Source of the DNA: Pseudomonadota bacterium
GTDB lineage: Bacteria; Pseudomonadota; Gammaproteobacteria; Burkholderiales; Casimicrobiaceae
Assembly: GCA_029571495.1 (NCBI GenBank)
Contig: JAKPSO010000370.1
Location: 1-5,368, forward strand
Direction of reading: 5' to 3'
DNA length: 5,368 bases
The notes below the pieces were generated by a model. That model worked only from the letters and a program-made list of their open reading frames with translations. It had not been told where the DNA came from and ran no database searches. The position numbers and the translations under genes were made by a program. Shown here one piece after another: positions 1 to 5,368 of the stretch. How positions within the stretch are numbered: the stretch's first letter is position 1; each line of letters starts with the position of its first letter.

Positions 1-993
1 TTTGTTCTTCTTGATCCAAGGCATCATCGAACGGAGCTTTTCGCCCACTTGCTCAATGGAATGCTCGCTGGTCAAGCGACGACGTGACAGGAGTGTTGGA
101 GCGCCTGCTTTGTTTTCGAGGATGAAGCTCTTCGCGTATTCGCCGGTCTGAATGTCTTTCAGGCATTGACGCATTGCGTTCTTCGTCGCTTCGGTCACGA
201 TGCGCGGGCCGGTGACGTACTCGCCGTATTCCGCGTTGTTCGAGATCGAGTAGTTCATGTTGGCGATGCCGCCTTCGTAGATCAAGTCGACGATGAGTTT
301 GAGCTCATGCAAGCACTCGAAGTAGGCCATTTCAGGCGCGTAGCCAGCTTCAACCAACGTCTCGTAGCCCGCTTTGATCAACTCAACCGTACCGCCGCAC
401 AGAACCGCTTGTTCGCCGAAGAGATCGGTCTCGGTTTCTTCGCGGAAGTTGGTTTCGATGATGCCGGCTTTGCCGCCACCGTTGGCCGATGCGTATGACA
501 ATGCAAGCGCGCGCGCCTTCTTCGATGAATCTTGATGCACAGCGACGAGGTGCGGCACGCCGCCGCCCTGCGTGTAGGTCGAGCGCACGGTGTGGCCCGG
601 AGCCTTCGGGGCAACCATCCACACATCCAAGTCAGCGCGCGGGATCACGCAGCCGTAATGCACGTTAAAGCCGTGCGCGAAGGCGAGCGATGCGCCCTTC
701 TTGATGTTCGGTTCAATGTCGTTGGTGTAGACCGCACCGATTTGCTCATCGGGCAACAGCATCATGACAACGTCGGCCGTTTTGACGGCTTCAGCGACTT
801 CGGCAACCTTGAGACCCGCCTTCTTGGCTTTGTCCCAGCTCGGGCCGCCCTTACGCGCACCGACGGTAACCTTGACGCCGCTGTCGTTCAAATTTTGCGC
901 GTGGGCATGGCCTTGTGAACCGTAGCCGACGATGGTGACTTTTTTGCCTTTGATCAGGCTCAGGTCGGCGTCTTTGTCGTAATAAACCTTCAT
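1..993 (-). CDS. ilvC: Ketol-acid reductoisomerase (NADP+), class I; 3' end cut by window edge
   Basis: The enzyme converts 2-acetolactate or 2-aceto-2-hydroxybutyrate to the 2,3-dihydroxy acid by Mg-dependent alkyl migration and NADPH reduction, the second common step of valine, leucine and isoleucine synthesis in the cytoplasm. The 331 visible codons begin MKVYYDKDADLSLIKGKKV. A Rossmann fold follows with GYGSQGHAHAQN at 23-34 and a phosphate-binding loop with R47, K48 and S52, as in NADPH-using class I enzymes. H107 and K130 are present (APKAPGHT 128-135). The C-terminal knotted domain has the metal ligands D190 and E194 (ETDLFGEQ 188-195), E226 and E230, plus substrate-binding S251. The frame is still open at the left edge, ending PWIKKNK. 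Class I proteins are about 338 residues, so roughly seven are missing. The ATG at 993-991 has AAGGA at 1003-999, five bases upstream. It is the last visible gene of the ilvBNC cluster, 106 bases after ilvN. N171 and W125 look slightly unusual to me, but nothing suggests loss of function. Confidence 0.98.
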   Translation of the reverse strand, partial: MKVYYDKDADLSLIKGKKVTIVGYGSQGHAHAQNLNDSGVKVTVGARKGGPSWDKAKKAGLKVAEVAEAVKTADVVMMLLPDEQIGAVYTNDIEPNIKKGASLAFAHGFNVHYGCVIPRADLDVWMVAPKAPGHTVRSTYTQGGGVPHLVAVHQDSSKKARALALSYASANGGGKAGIIETNFREETETDLFGEQAVLCGGTVELIKAGYETLVEAGYAPEMAYFECLHELKLIVDLIYEGGIANMNYSISNNAEYGEYVTGPRIVTEATKNAMRQCLKDIQTGEYAKSFILENKAGAPTLLSRRRLTSEHSIEQVGEKLRSMMPWIKKNK

Positions 994-998
994 GATTT

Positions 999-1003
999 TC
1001 CTT
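999..1003 (-). promoter_or_regulatory. Ribosome binding site of ilvC
   Basis: On the minus strand AAGGA stands five bases before the ilvC ATG (993-991). It is the only purine-rich anti-16S-like motif in the last 30 bases of the spacer. It fixes the start at the codon that gives the standard class I N-terminus. ilvC therefore has its own translation signal and does not depend on coupling to ilvN. Confidence 0.75.
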
Positions 1004-1004
1004 G

Positions 1005-1053
1005 ATAGTGAATAGTGATTTGTGAGAGATAAACAGTGAGTCAGCAGTGGTGA
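1005..1053. repeat. Degenerate heptad repeat in the ilvN-ilvC spacer
   Basis: Read on the plus strand in steps of seven from 1005, the units are ATAGTGA, ATAGTGA, TTTGTGA, GAGATAA, ACAGTGA, GTCAGCA and GTGGTGA. Five of the seven end in GTGA in exactly the same phase, and the first two are identical. On the transcribed minus strand this is a TCAC-containing heptad array just ahead of the ilvC ribosome binding site. It lies wholly between genes. It may be a decayed simple-sequence tandem array. No function can be assigned from the sequence. Confidence 0.6.
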
Positions 1054-1095
1054 GTGGCGCTGCGGCGCTGTGACTGCTCGCCGCCACCATTCACC
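1049..1095 (-). other. GC-rich inverted repeat just after ilvN stop
   Basis: The arms GGTGA+GTGGCG (1049-1059) and CGCCAC+TCACC (1082-1087, 1091-1095) pair over 5+6 bp with a three-base bulge (1088-1090) and a 22-base loop. An alternative inner pairing, GCGGCG (1062-1067) with CGCCGC (1079-1084), competes for part of the same arm. The loop side contains a tandem 8-mer, GGCGCTGC then GGCGCTGT (1056-1071). The outer arm begins five bases after the ilvN stop codon. No U-run follows on the minus strand, so it does not look like an intrinsic terminator. A role in mRNA processing or in setting ilvC level relative to ilvBN is possible but is inference. Confidence 0.5.
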
Positions 1096-1099
1096 GTCG

Positions 1100-1591
1100 T
1101 TAGACCTTCAAAATCCGCTCGCCACGCCCGATGCCCGATGCGCCGGTGCGCACTGTTTCGAGAATGACGCCGGGCTCGATGGCGTTGATAAAGGCGTCTA
1201 GCTTATCGCTGTTGCCTGTCAGCTCTACGGTGTAGCTCTTGTCGGTGACGTCCAGAATACGGCCGCGGAATATGTCCGCGAGGCGTTTCATTTCGTCACG
1301 GTCTTTGCCCGCAGCGCGCACCTTCACGAGCATGAGCTCGCGTTCGATGTGGTTGCCGTCCGTGAGGTCGACGACCTTGATCACTTCGATGAGCTTATTG
1401 AGTTGCTTGGTGATTTGTTCGATCACGTCGTCCGAGCCATGCGTGACGATGGTCATGCGGCTCATGGTGACATCTTCGGTGGTGGACACTGACAGCGAGT
1501 CGATGTTGTAACCGCGCGCTGAGAACAGGCCCACTACACGCGACAGGGCGCCGGCTTCGTTTTCGATCAGAACAGAGAGGATGTGACGCAT
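1100..1591 (-). CDS. ilvN: Acetolactate synthase small (regulatory) subunit
   Basis: This is the regulatory subunit of acetohydroxyacid synthase (IlvN, also called IlvH). It binds the large subunit, raises its activity and carries the valine feedback site. The 163-residue product has the same length as E. coli IlvH. An N-terminal ACT domain (about 3-75) opens RHILSVLIENEAGALSRVVG, followed by FSARGYNIDSLSV. The C-terminal half (about 80-160) is the second conserved domain of the family, with MLVKVRA, RLADIFRGRILDVT and ELTGNSDKLDAFI. Residues N11, G14 and N29, whose change makes E. coli IlvH valine-resistant, are all retained, so a valine-sensitive enzyme is expected. The ATG at 1591-1589 lies two bases after the ilvB stop. 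GGAGG inside the end of ilvB (1606-1602) serves as ribosome binding site ten bases upstream. This tight spacing implies co-transcription and probably coupled translation with ilvB. Confidence 0.97.
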   Translation of the reverse strand: MRHILSVLIENEAGALSRVVGLFSARGYNIDSLSVSTTEDVTMSRMTIVTHGSDDVIEQITKQLNKLIEVIKVVDLTDGNHIERELMLVKVRAAGKDRDEMKRLADIFRGRILDVTDKSYTVELTGNSDKLDAFINAIEPGVILETVRTGASGIGRGERILKV

Positions 1592-1593
1592 GG

Positions 1594-3312
1594 TTAGAGA
1601 TCCTCCGCCAAAATCATTTCGGTCAAGCCCTTACCGCCGGGCACCATCGGGAATACGTTTTCGGTTTCGTCGGTGATGAAGTCCATGAACACCAAGCGAT
1701 CCTTTAGGGCGATGGCTTCACGGATCGCGCCTTCAACGTCGCCGGCCTTTTCGATTTTCATGCCAACGTGGCCGTAGGCCTCGGCGAGCTTCACGAAGTC
1801 TGGCAGCGAGTGCATGTAACTCTCGGCGTAGCGATTGCCGTAGAAGAACTCTTGCCACTGGCGCACCATACCGAGCGAGCGGTTGTTCAAGTTCAAAATC
1901 TTCATCGGGATGTGATACTGCTTACAGGTCGAGAGCTCCTGAATGCACATCTGCACGCTGCCCTCGCCTGTGATGCACGCTACCGTAGCATCGGGGTTCG
2001 CGAGTTGCGCACCCATCGCGTACGGAATGCCCACGCCCATCGTCCCCAAGCCACCGGAGTTCAACCAACGGCGTGGCTTCGTGAACGGGTAATACTGCGC
2101 GGCCCACATTTGATGCTGGCCGACGTCGCTAGTGACAATCGCTTCACCGCCTGTGGCTTTCCAAAGTTCTTGCACGACGGCCTGCGGTTTGATCTTGCCG
2201 CCGGGAGCCGCCGGCTTGTAGACCATGCACTTCTTGTCTTGCCAGACCTTCACCTTCGCCCACCACGCTTTGAGCGCGGCGGCATCCGGCTTCTTCTCGT
2301 GCGCTTGCAATTGCGCGAGCATTTCGGTCAGCACGTCCTTGACGTAGCCCACGATCGGCACGTCCACTTTCACACGCTTCGAAATCGACGACGGGTCGAT
2401 GTCGATGTGAATGATCTTGCGACCATCGCGGAAGAAGTGGCCGGGGTTGCCGATGACGCGGTCGTCGAAGCGCGCGCCTACCGCGAGCAAGACGTCGCAG
2501 TCTTGCATGGCTTGATTCGCTTCGTAGGTGCCGTGCATGCCGGGCATACCGAGATACAGCGAGTCCAACGCCGGATAGCCGCCGAGGCCCATGAGCGTCG
2601 TCGTTACGGGGCAGCCGATGTGGCGAACTACCGAGGCGAGTTGTTCGCTCGCGTCGTTGAGCACGACACCGCCGCCTGCGTAGATCATCGGACGTTTGGC
2701 GTCGAGCAGGAGTTGCACAGCCTTTTTGATCTGGCCGCTGTGGCCTTTGCCTGCGGGGTTGTAGCTGCGCATCGAGATTTCTTTCGGATACTCGAATTTG
2801 CAGGTGTTCGCCGTAACGTCCTTCGGAATATCAACGAGCACAGGACCAGGTCGGCCCGTGGAAGCGATGTAGAACGCCTTCTTGATCGTGGCCGCCAATT
2901 CCTTTACGTCTTTGACGAGGAAGTTGTGCTTCACGCACGGACGCGTAATGCCGACGGTGTCGCATTCTTGGAACGCGTCTTGGCCGATGGCCGCTGTAGG
3001 CACTTGACCGGAAATGATCACCATCGGGATCGAATCCATGTACGCCGTGGCGATGCCGGTCACGGCGTTGGTCACGCCGGGGCCAGAAGTGACTAGGCAG
3101 ACGCCAATTCGTTGGCTAGAACGCGAATACGCATCCGCCGCGTGTACGGCCGCCTGCTCGTGCCGAACCAGCACGTGCTTGAATTTGTCTTGTTTGAATA
3201 TCTCGTCGTAGATATTGAGCACGGCGCCGCCGGGATAGCCGAACACAAAGTCGACTTTTTCTTCCGCGAGGCAGCGAACGACGATTTCCGCGCCAGTAAT
3301 GGTCTGTGGCAT
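1594..3312 (-). CDS. ilvB: Acetolactate synthase large (catalytic) subunit
   Basis: This ThDP-, FAD- and Mg-dependent enzyme makes 2-acetolactate from two pyruvates, or 2-aceto-2-hydroxybutyrate from pyruvate and 2-oxobutyrate. It is the committed step of branched-chain amino acid synthesis. From the chosen start the protein has 572 residues, against 574 for E. coli IlvI. The N-terminal ThDP-pyrimidine domain holds FGYPGGAVL (24-32) and RHEQAA with the catalytic glutamate E52. Next come LVTSGPGVTN and GQVPTAAIGQDAFQE, then the central FAD-associated domain (about 190-340). The C-terminal ThDP-pyrophosphate domain has LGTMGVGIPYAMGAQ and the metal motif GEG (449-451), 24 residues ahead of NN (476-477). 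Three in-frame ATGs exist, at 3342, 3318 and 3312. Only the last has a well-placed ribosome binding site, GAGG six bases upstream, and it gives the family N-terminus MPQTITGAEI. GEG replaces the usual GDG; from memory this is normal in betaproteobacterial homologues. The gene is first in the ilvBNC cluster, and ilvN starts two bases after its stop. Confidence 0.97.
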   Translation of the reverse strand: MPQTITGAEIVVRCLAEEKVDFVFGYPGGAVLNIYDEIFKQDKFKHVLVRHEQAAVHAADAYSRSSQRIGVCLVTSGPGVTNAVTGIATAYMDSIPMVIISGQVPTAAIGQDAFQECDTVGITRPCVKHNFLVKDVKELAATIKKAFYIASTGRPGPVLVDIPKDVTANTCKFEYPKEISMRSYNPAGKGHSGQIKKAVQLLLDAKRPMIYAGGGVVLNDASEQLASVVRHIGCPVTTTLMGLGGYPALDSLYLGMPGMHGTYEANQAMQDCDVLLAVGARFDDRVIGNPGHFFRDGRKIIHIDIDPSSISKRVKVDVPIVGYVKDVLTEMLAQLQAHEKKPDAAALKAWWAKVKVWQDKKCMVYKPAAPGGKIKPQAVVQELWKATGGEAIVTSDVGQHQMWAAQYYPFTKPRRWLNSGGLGTMGVGIPYAMGAQLANPDATVACITGEGSVQMCIQELSTCKQYHIPMKILNLNNRSLGMVRQWQEFFYGNRYAESYMHSLPDFVKLAEAYGHVGMKIEKAGDVEGAIREAIALKDRLVFMDFITDETENVFPMVPGGKGLTEMILAEDL

Positions 3313-3318
3313 TTTCAT

Positions 3319-3322
3319 CCTC
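3319..3322 (-). promoter_or_regulatory. Ribosome binding site deciding the ilvB start
   Basis: GAGG on the minus strand, within TTGAGGA, ends six bases before the ATG at 3312-3310. It directly abuts the ATG at 3318-3316, which is too close to work. The ATG at 3342-3340 has no purine-rich motif upstream of it. This favours the 572-residue product over the 582-residue version. Confidence 0.75.
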
Positions 3323-3329
3323 AAGAGTT

Positions 3330-3341
3330 TGCAAATTTGCA
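3330..3341. promoter_or_regulatory. Perfect 12-bp palindrome ahead of ilvB, possible operator
   Basis: TGCAAATTTGCA is an uninterrupted 12-bp self-complementary sequence. It ends eight bases before the ilvB ribosome binding site and overlaps the rejected upstream ATG at 3342. A second, overlapping 8-bp palindrome, TTTGCAAA, occupies 3328-3335. Such AT-centred dyads can be binding sites for a dimeric regulator. A site inside the transcribed leader could also act on translation. No regulator can be named from the sequence, and a short AT-rich palindrome may arise by chance. Confidence 0.35.
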
Positions 3342-3423
3342 TAAGCCGCGCGTCGGTGGGTGTTGACGCTTGGCCCCTGAGGGCAACTTAAAACGGGGTA
3401 TTCACGGCCTCGCGCACGCTCTG

Positions 3424-3467
3424 CACGGGCAGCTCAACACATGCTTGTGGCCGGTTGGCAGCCCGTG
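3424..3467 (-). other. Stem-loop in the presumed ilvB leader
   Basis: CACGGGC (3424-3430) and GCCCGTG (3461-3467) form a perfect 7-bp inverted repeat. After one A-A mismatch, two further pairs (3432-3433 with 3458-3459) extend the stem inward. The loop contains a smaller CACA/TGTG dyad (3438-3441, 3446-3449). It lies about 110 to 155 bases upstream of the ilvB start. It would be within the transcribed leader if the TATATT box at 3529-3524 is the promoter. No U-run follows on the minus strand, so it is not an obvious attenuator. Its function is unknown. Confidence 0.35.
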
Positions 3468-3523
3468 TGCCCTCGACTCGCTCAAAATGAACAAATCAAA
3501 GCGCCACGGTGTCCGAACCCGTA

Positions 3524-3529
3524 AATATA
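3524..3529 (-). promoter_or_regulatory. Candidate -10 box for the ilvBNC operon
   Basis: TATATT on the minus strand matches the sigma-70 -10 consensus at five of six positions and is the best such match I found in the ilvB upstream region. The expected -35 position, 17 bases upstream, reads TTCCGC, which matches TTGACA only at its first two bases. The promoter would therefore be weak or activator-dependent. If real, transcription would start near 3517 and give a leader of about 205 bases. The assignment is tentative. Confidence 0.25.
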
Positions 3530-3767
3530 GCCGAAATTGTTGCGCTGCGGAATGCGGCACGACGCGGCTCGTGACTTGTGGCGGGCGTTTGCGATGGGAC
3601 GACGAACGCTGTCCGGGTTCCGAGTCATGTGTGGCACGCAACAGCTTTTCACCGTCTACGGCTTACTCACGGCGCTTAGAGGCTTTTCTTACATTTGTCG
3701 ACATGGTCAATTTTCTCGCCAAAGCGACCGCTAGACAGTCGTTACGACCAAAAAGCCATTAACGCGT

Positions 3768-4298
3768 TCAGTTCGGTTTTAGGACTGGGCCGTGCGCGAC
3801 GAGTTTGACTGTTTTGAAATAGTTGTCCATCGCGTCAATGCTGGAAAACTCTGGCGTCGTGTCGGGAACGCCTAGGTAGTACACCGTCAACGCGGGCTTG
3901 TCGGCGCGCCAGTCGCTCTCGGTTCGGTAGAGGTGAATTTCGCGGCTCGGCAAGTCGCTGAACGTGTCACGATCCGATTGCGTCCTTGCATCGGCGCTGA
4001 TCGGCACGCCTTTCTCTACGCGCTTGCGCGATTTTGTGAACGGGTCTACGCCATCTACGGCGACATACGCAAACTTCTGTGCGGAGTTCACCACGCGAAA
4101 CCATACCGACGCTTTGTCACCGGCCGGCGATTTAAGCACCGCCCACACAATTGCGACCTCCGGGGAGACGAATACACCGTCGGCGCCGTGGACAGACTTT
4201 GCAGCGTCCTGCGCACGCACCCCCATCGCAAGCAACATGCAAAGCGCGAGCAGCATCCACGTGCCTTGCCGCGGCAATAAAATGCGAAGCCACTTCAT
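3768..4298 (-). CDS. Uncharacterised exported protein coupled to an ABC ATPase gene
   Basis: I do not recognise this 176-residue protein. Its N-terminus is a good Sec signal peptide: basic residues K2, R5 and R10, a hydrophobic core at about 14-27 (WMLLALCMLLAMGV), and a likely cut after V27-R28-A29, before Q30. C20 is not in a lipobox, because position -1 is leucine, so a soluble periplasmic protein is more likely than a lipoprotein. The mature part, about 147 residues, has no cysteine and no further membrane segment. It has alternating hydrophobic stretches suggesting beta strands (VAIVWAVLK, ASVWFRVV, FAYVAVDGV, ALTVYYLGV). The ATG overlaps the TGA of the upstream ABC ATPase gene (ATGA, 4298-4295), which implies translational coupling. 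There is no strong ribosome binding site of its own. An accessory role for the transporter, or one in sensing its substrate, is inference from position only. Base and codon use resemble the neighbours. Confidence 0.8.
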   Translation of the reverse strand: MKWLRILLPRQGTWMLLALCMLLAMGVRAQDAAKSVHGADGVFVSPEVAIVWAVLKSPAGDKASVWFRVVNSAQKFAYVAVDGVDPFTKSRKRVEKGVPISADARTQSDRDTFSDLPSREIHLYRTESDWRADKPALTVYYLGVPDTTPEFSSIDAMDNYFKTVKLVAHGPVLKPN

Positions 4299-5368
4299 GG
4301 TGCAACCGCCATCAGATGAATATCCTCCGCCGGCAACACGACACGCACGGACTCACCCGGCGCAAACGTCGACGAACGACTTTGTCCGTATAACGTCGCC
4401 TGCACGGTTTGATCGCCCGCCGTGACGTGATACTCGGCCTTTTCACCAAGGAATGTTCGACTGATCACCTTGCCAGAAACTCCCACACCGCCAGCGTCAC
4501 GCGCCAGTGAAATCCGCTCCGGCCGAACCATCACACGCACTGCGTCTCCCACGTTCGCGCCCGGCGGCGCAGACTTCGCTCGAATGGTTTGCCCCAGGAC
4601 ATCAACAACGGCTTCGGTCGTCGAAACGCTCTGCAATCGACCGTCGAACAGGTTCGTACGACCGATGAAGCGCGCCACAAATTCATTGCTCGGGCGGTCA
4701 TACAAATCTTCTGCGCTCGCGATCTGCGCGATGGAACCACTGTTCATCACAGCAATGCGATCCGAAATCGCCATCGCCTCTTCTTGGTCGTGCGTGACGT
4801 ACACCGTCGTGATGCCGAGGCGCTTTTGCAATTGCTGAATTTCGCTGCGCATTTGCACGCGAAGCTTCGCGTCGAGGTTCGAGAGCGGTTCATCGAACAA
4901 TAAAATCCGTGGCCGAAACACAATCGCGCGGGCCAACGCCACGCGCTGCTGCTCGCCCCCCGAAAGCTGGTGCGGTTGTTGTTGTCCATAGCCCGCGAGG
5001 CCGACGAGCGCGAGCACCTCTTCAACCGCGCGCTTGATTTCGTCGTCCGGTTTCTGTTGGACGCGAAGGCCGTACGCGACGTTTTCGAAGATCGAAAGAT
5101 GCGGAAAGATCGCGTAGTTCTGAAATACAAATCCGATGTTTCGTTCGTTCGCGCGCAGCCCCGTCACGTCGCGATCACCAATGTGCACGGAGCCCACGGT
5201 CGGTTGTTCGAAGCCCGCGATCATCCGAAGCGTCGTCGTCTTGCCGCATCCGGACGGGCCAAGCAGCGTCAAGAGTTCGCCCGGCACGACTTCCAGCGTC
5301 ACGTCCTTCACGGCGTGGACGCGCCCCTTGACGCTGTGTTCAAAGCTCTTGCCAATGCCCGTGAGGCG
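4295..5368 (-). CDS. ABC importer ATP-binding subunit (PotA/FbpC/UgpC type), 5' end outside window
   Basis: This is the cytoplasmic ATPase that would power a binding-protein-dependent importer. The visible 357 residues enter in frame at the right edge as RLTGIGKSFEH. The GTG at 5311 is an internal valine and not the start, because conserved family sequence continues upstream of it. In order the fragment shows Walker A GPSGCGKTT (about 37-45), Q-loop FVFQNYAIFPH with Q83, signature LSGGEQQRVALARA (135-148), Walker B ILLFDEP (155-161), D-loop SNLD (163-166) and the switch histidine in VTHDQEEA (H193). A C-terminal TOBE-type domain starts near VMVRPERISLA (about 282-292). Probably only a few N-terminal residues are missing. 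This domain plan is shared by importers of polyamines, ferric iron, glycerol phosphate, sulfate and aminoethylphosphonate. The permease and binding-protein genes are not visible, so the substrate cannot be named. The last four bases overlap the next gene. Confidence 0.95.
   Translation of the reverse strand, partial: RLTGIGKSFEHSVKGRVHAVKDVTLEVVPGELLTLLGPSGCGKTTTLRMIAGFEQPTVGSVHIGDRDVTGLRANERNIGFVFQNYAIFPHLSIFENVAYGLRVQQKPDDEIKRAVEEVLALVGLAGYGQQQPHQLSGGEQQRVALARAIVFRPRILLFDEPLSNLDAKLRVQMRSEIQQLQKRLGITTVYVTHDQEEAMAISDRIAVMNSGSIAQIASAEDLYDRPSNEFVARFIGRTNLFDGRLQSVSTTEAVVDVLGQTIRAKSAPPGANVGDAVRVMVRPERISLARDAGGVGVSGKVISRTFLGEKAEYHVTAGDQTVQATLYGQSRSSTFAPGESVRVVLPAEDIHLMAVAP

Larger units (their letters stand above)
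3313..3767. other. Gene-free control region between ilvB and the transporter unit
   Basis: This 455-base stretch holds no ORF with protein-like composition. It should contain the 3' end of the upstream transcript and the ilv promoter and leader. Reading toward ilvB it shows small dyads: GTCGTTACGAC (3738-3748) and TGTCGACA (3696-3703). Next come the TATATT box (3529-3524), a stem-loop (3424-3467), and a six-pair hairpin TTG-CCC/GGG-CAA around 3370-3387 with one bulged base. The 12-bp palindrome (3330-3341) is last before the ribosome binding site. I looked on the minus strand for a short leader peptide rich in Ile, Leu or Val codons, as in classical ilv attenuators. I found only trivial frames such as ATG-TGT-TGA at about 3443, and no hairpin followed by a U-run. 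Confidence 0.7.

Noticed and set aside
1768..3096. Plus-strand open frame of 442 codons
   Set aside because: It runs antisense to most of ilvB. Its product is rich in Arg, His, Val and Ala without any domain pattern, as expected from the complement of a GC-biased coding frame.
3402..3641. Minus-strand open frame of 79 codons upstream of ilvB, possible leader peptide
   Set aside because: It has no run of Ile, Leu or Val codons, is rich in Arg, Ser and Pro, and has no convincing start signal.
3632..3645. Sigma-54-like sequence TGGCACG on the plus strand
   Set aside because: The -24 part matches, but the -12 GC is one base too close and the TTGC element reads CAGC. No plus-strand gene follows.
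3704..3710. TTGACC on the minus strand as a -35 box
   Set aside because: No -10-like hexamer is found 15 to 19 bases downstream; the sequence there is AAAAGC-like.
3370..3762. Plus-strand open frame of 130 codons in the ilvB upstream gap
   Set aside because: It starts at TTG with no ribosome binding site, its product is of random composition with scattered Cys and Arg, and it would cover the likely ilv promoter in antisense.
3749..3768. T-run (3754-3750) downstream of the exported-protein stop as an intrinsic terminator
   Set aside because: Only an 8-bp loopless palindrome, AACGCGTT (3761-3768), precedes it and no stable stem abuts the T-run. The end of the transporter transcript remains unlocated.
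4237..4241. C20 of the exported protein as a lipoprotein cysteine
   Set aside because: The preceding residues are Leu-Ala-Leu. A lipobox needs Gly, Ala or Ser directly before the cysteine, and a normal signal peptidase I site follows at residue 29.
5309..5311. GTG as start codon of the ABC ATPase gene
   Set aside because: The frame stays open to the window edge and the 19 upstream codons encode the conserved N-terminal strand of the family, so this is an internal valine.

Overview
All recognisable genes lie on the minus strand and read right to left. The window looks like ordinary housekeeping chromosome of a moderately GC-rich proteobacterium. I favour Betaproteobacteria because, from memory, the IlvB protein has that group's wording: A-D-A-Y-S-R-S-S near residue 60, G-E-G in place of G-D-G at the thiamine-diphosphate motif, and C-I-Q-E-L-S-T-C just after it. 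The assignment rests on pattern memory and not on a search.

Layout in direction of transcription. (1) 5368-4295: ATP-binding subunit of an ABC importer of the PotA/FbpC/UgpC type, cut at its N-terminus by the window edge. (2) 4298-3768: a secreted or periplasmic protein of 176 residues that I do not recognise, joined to the ABC gene by a 4-base ATGA stop/start overlap. (3) 3767-3313: a 455-base gene-free stretch that must hold the end of the transporter unit and the control region of the next operon. It contains a weak -10 candidate, a stem-loop, and a perfect 12-bp palindrome just ahead of the ribosome binding site. (4) 3312-1594: ilvB, acetolactate synthase large subunit. (5) 1591-1100: ilvN (ilvH-like), its ACT-domain regulatory subunit, 2 bases after ilvB. 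(6) 1099-994: a 106-base spacer with a GC-rich inverted repeat and a degenerate 7-base-period repeat. (7) 993-1: ilvC, class I ketol-acid reductoisomerase, missing only about its last seven codons.

ilvB, ilvN and ilvC form the classic branched-chain amino acid cluster. IlvBN condenses two pyruvates to acetolactate, or pyruvate with 2-oxobutyrate to acetohydroxybutyrate. IlvC then isomerises and reduces the product on the way to valine, leucine and isoleucine. All catalytic and cofactor residues I could check are present, and the residues linked to valine feedback in IlvH are conserved, so the enzyme is probably feedback-inhibited.

I see no mobile element, CRISPR array, tRNA, rRNA or frameshift, and no convincing sign of a new biological system. 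The points most worth a second look are the heptad-repeat/hairpin spacer between ilvN and ilvC, the 12-bp palindrome at the ilvB ribosome binding site, the unusually long ilvB upstream region, and the uncharacterised exported protein fused by overlap to an ABC ATPase gene.
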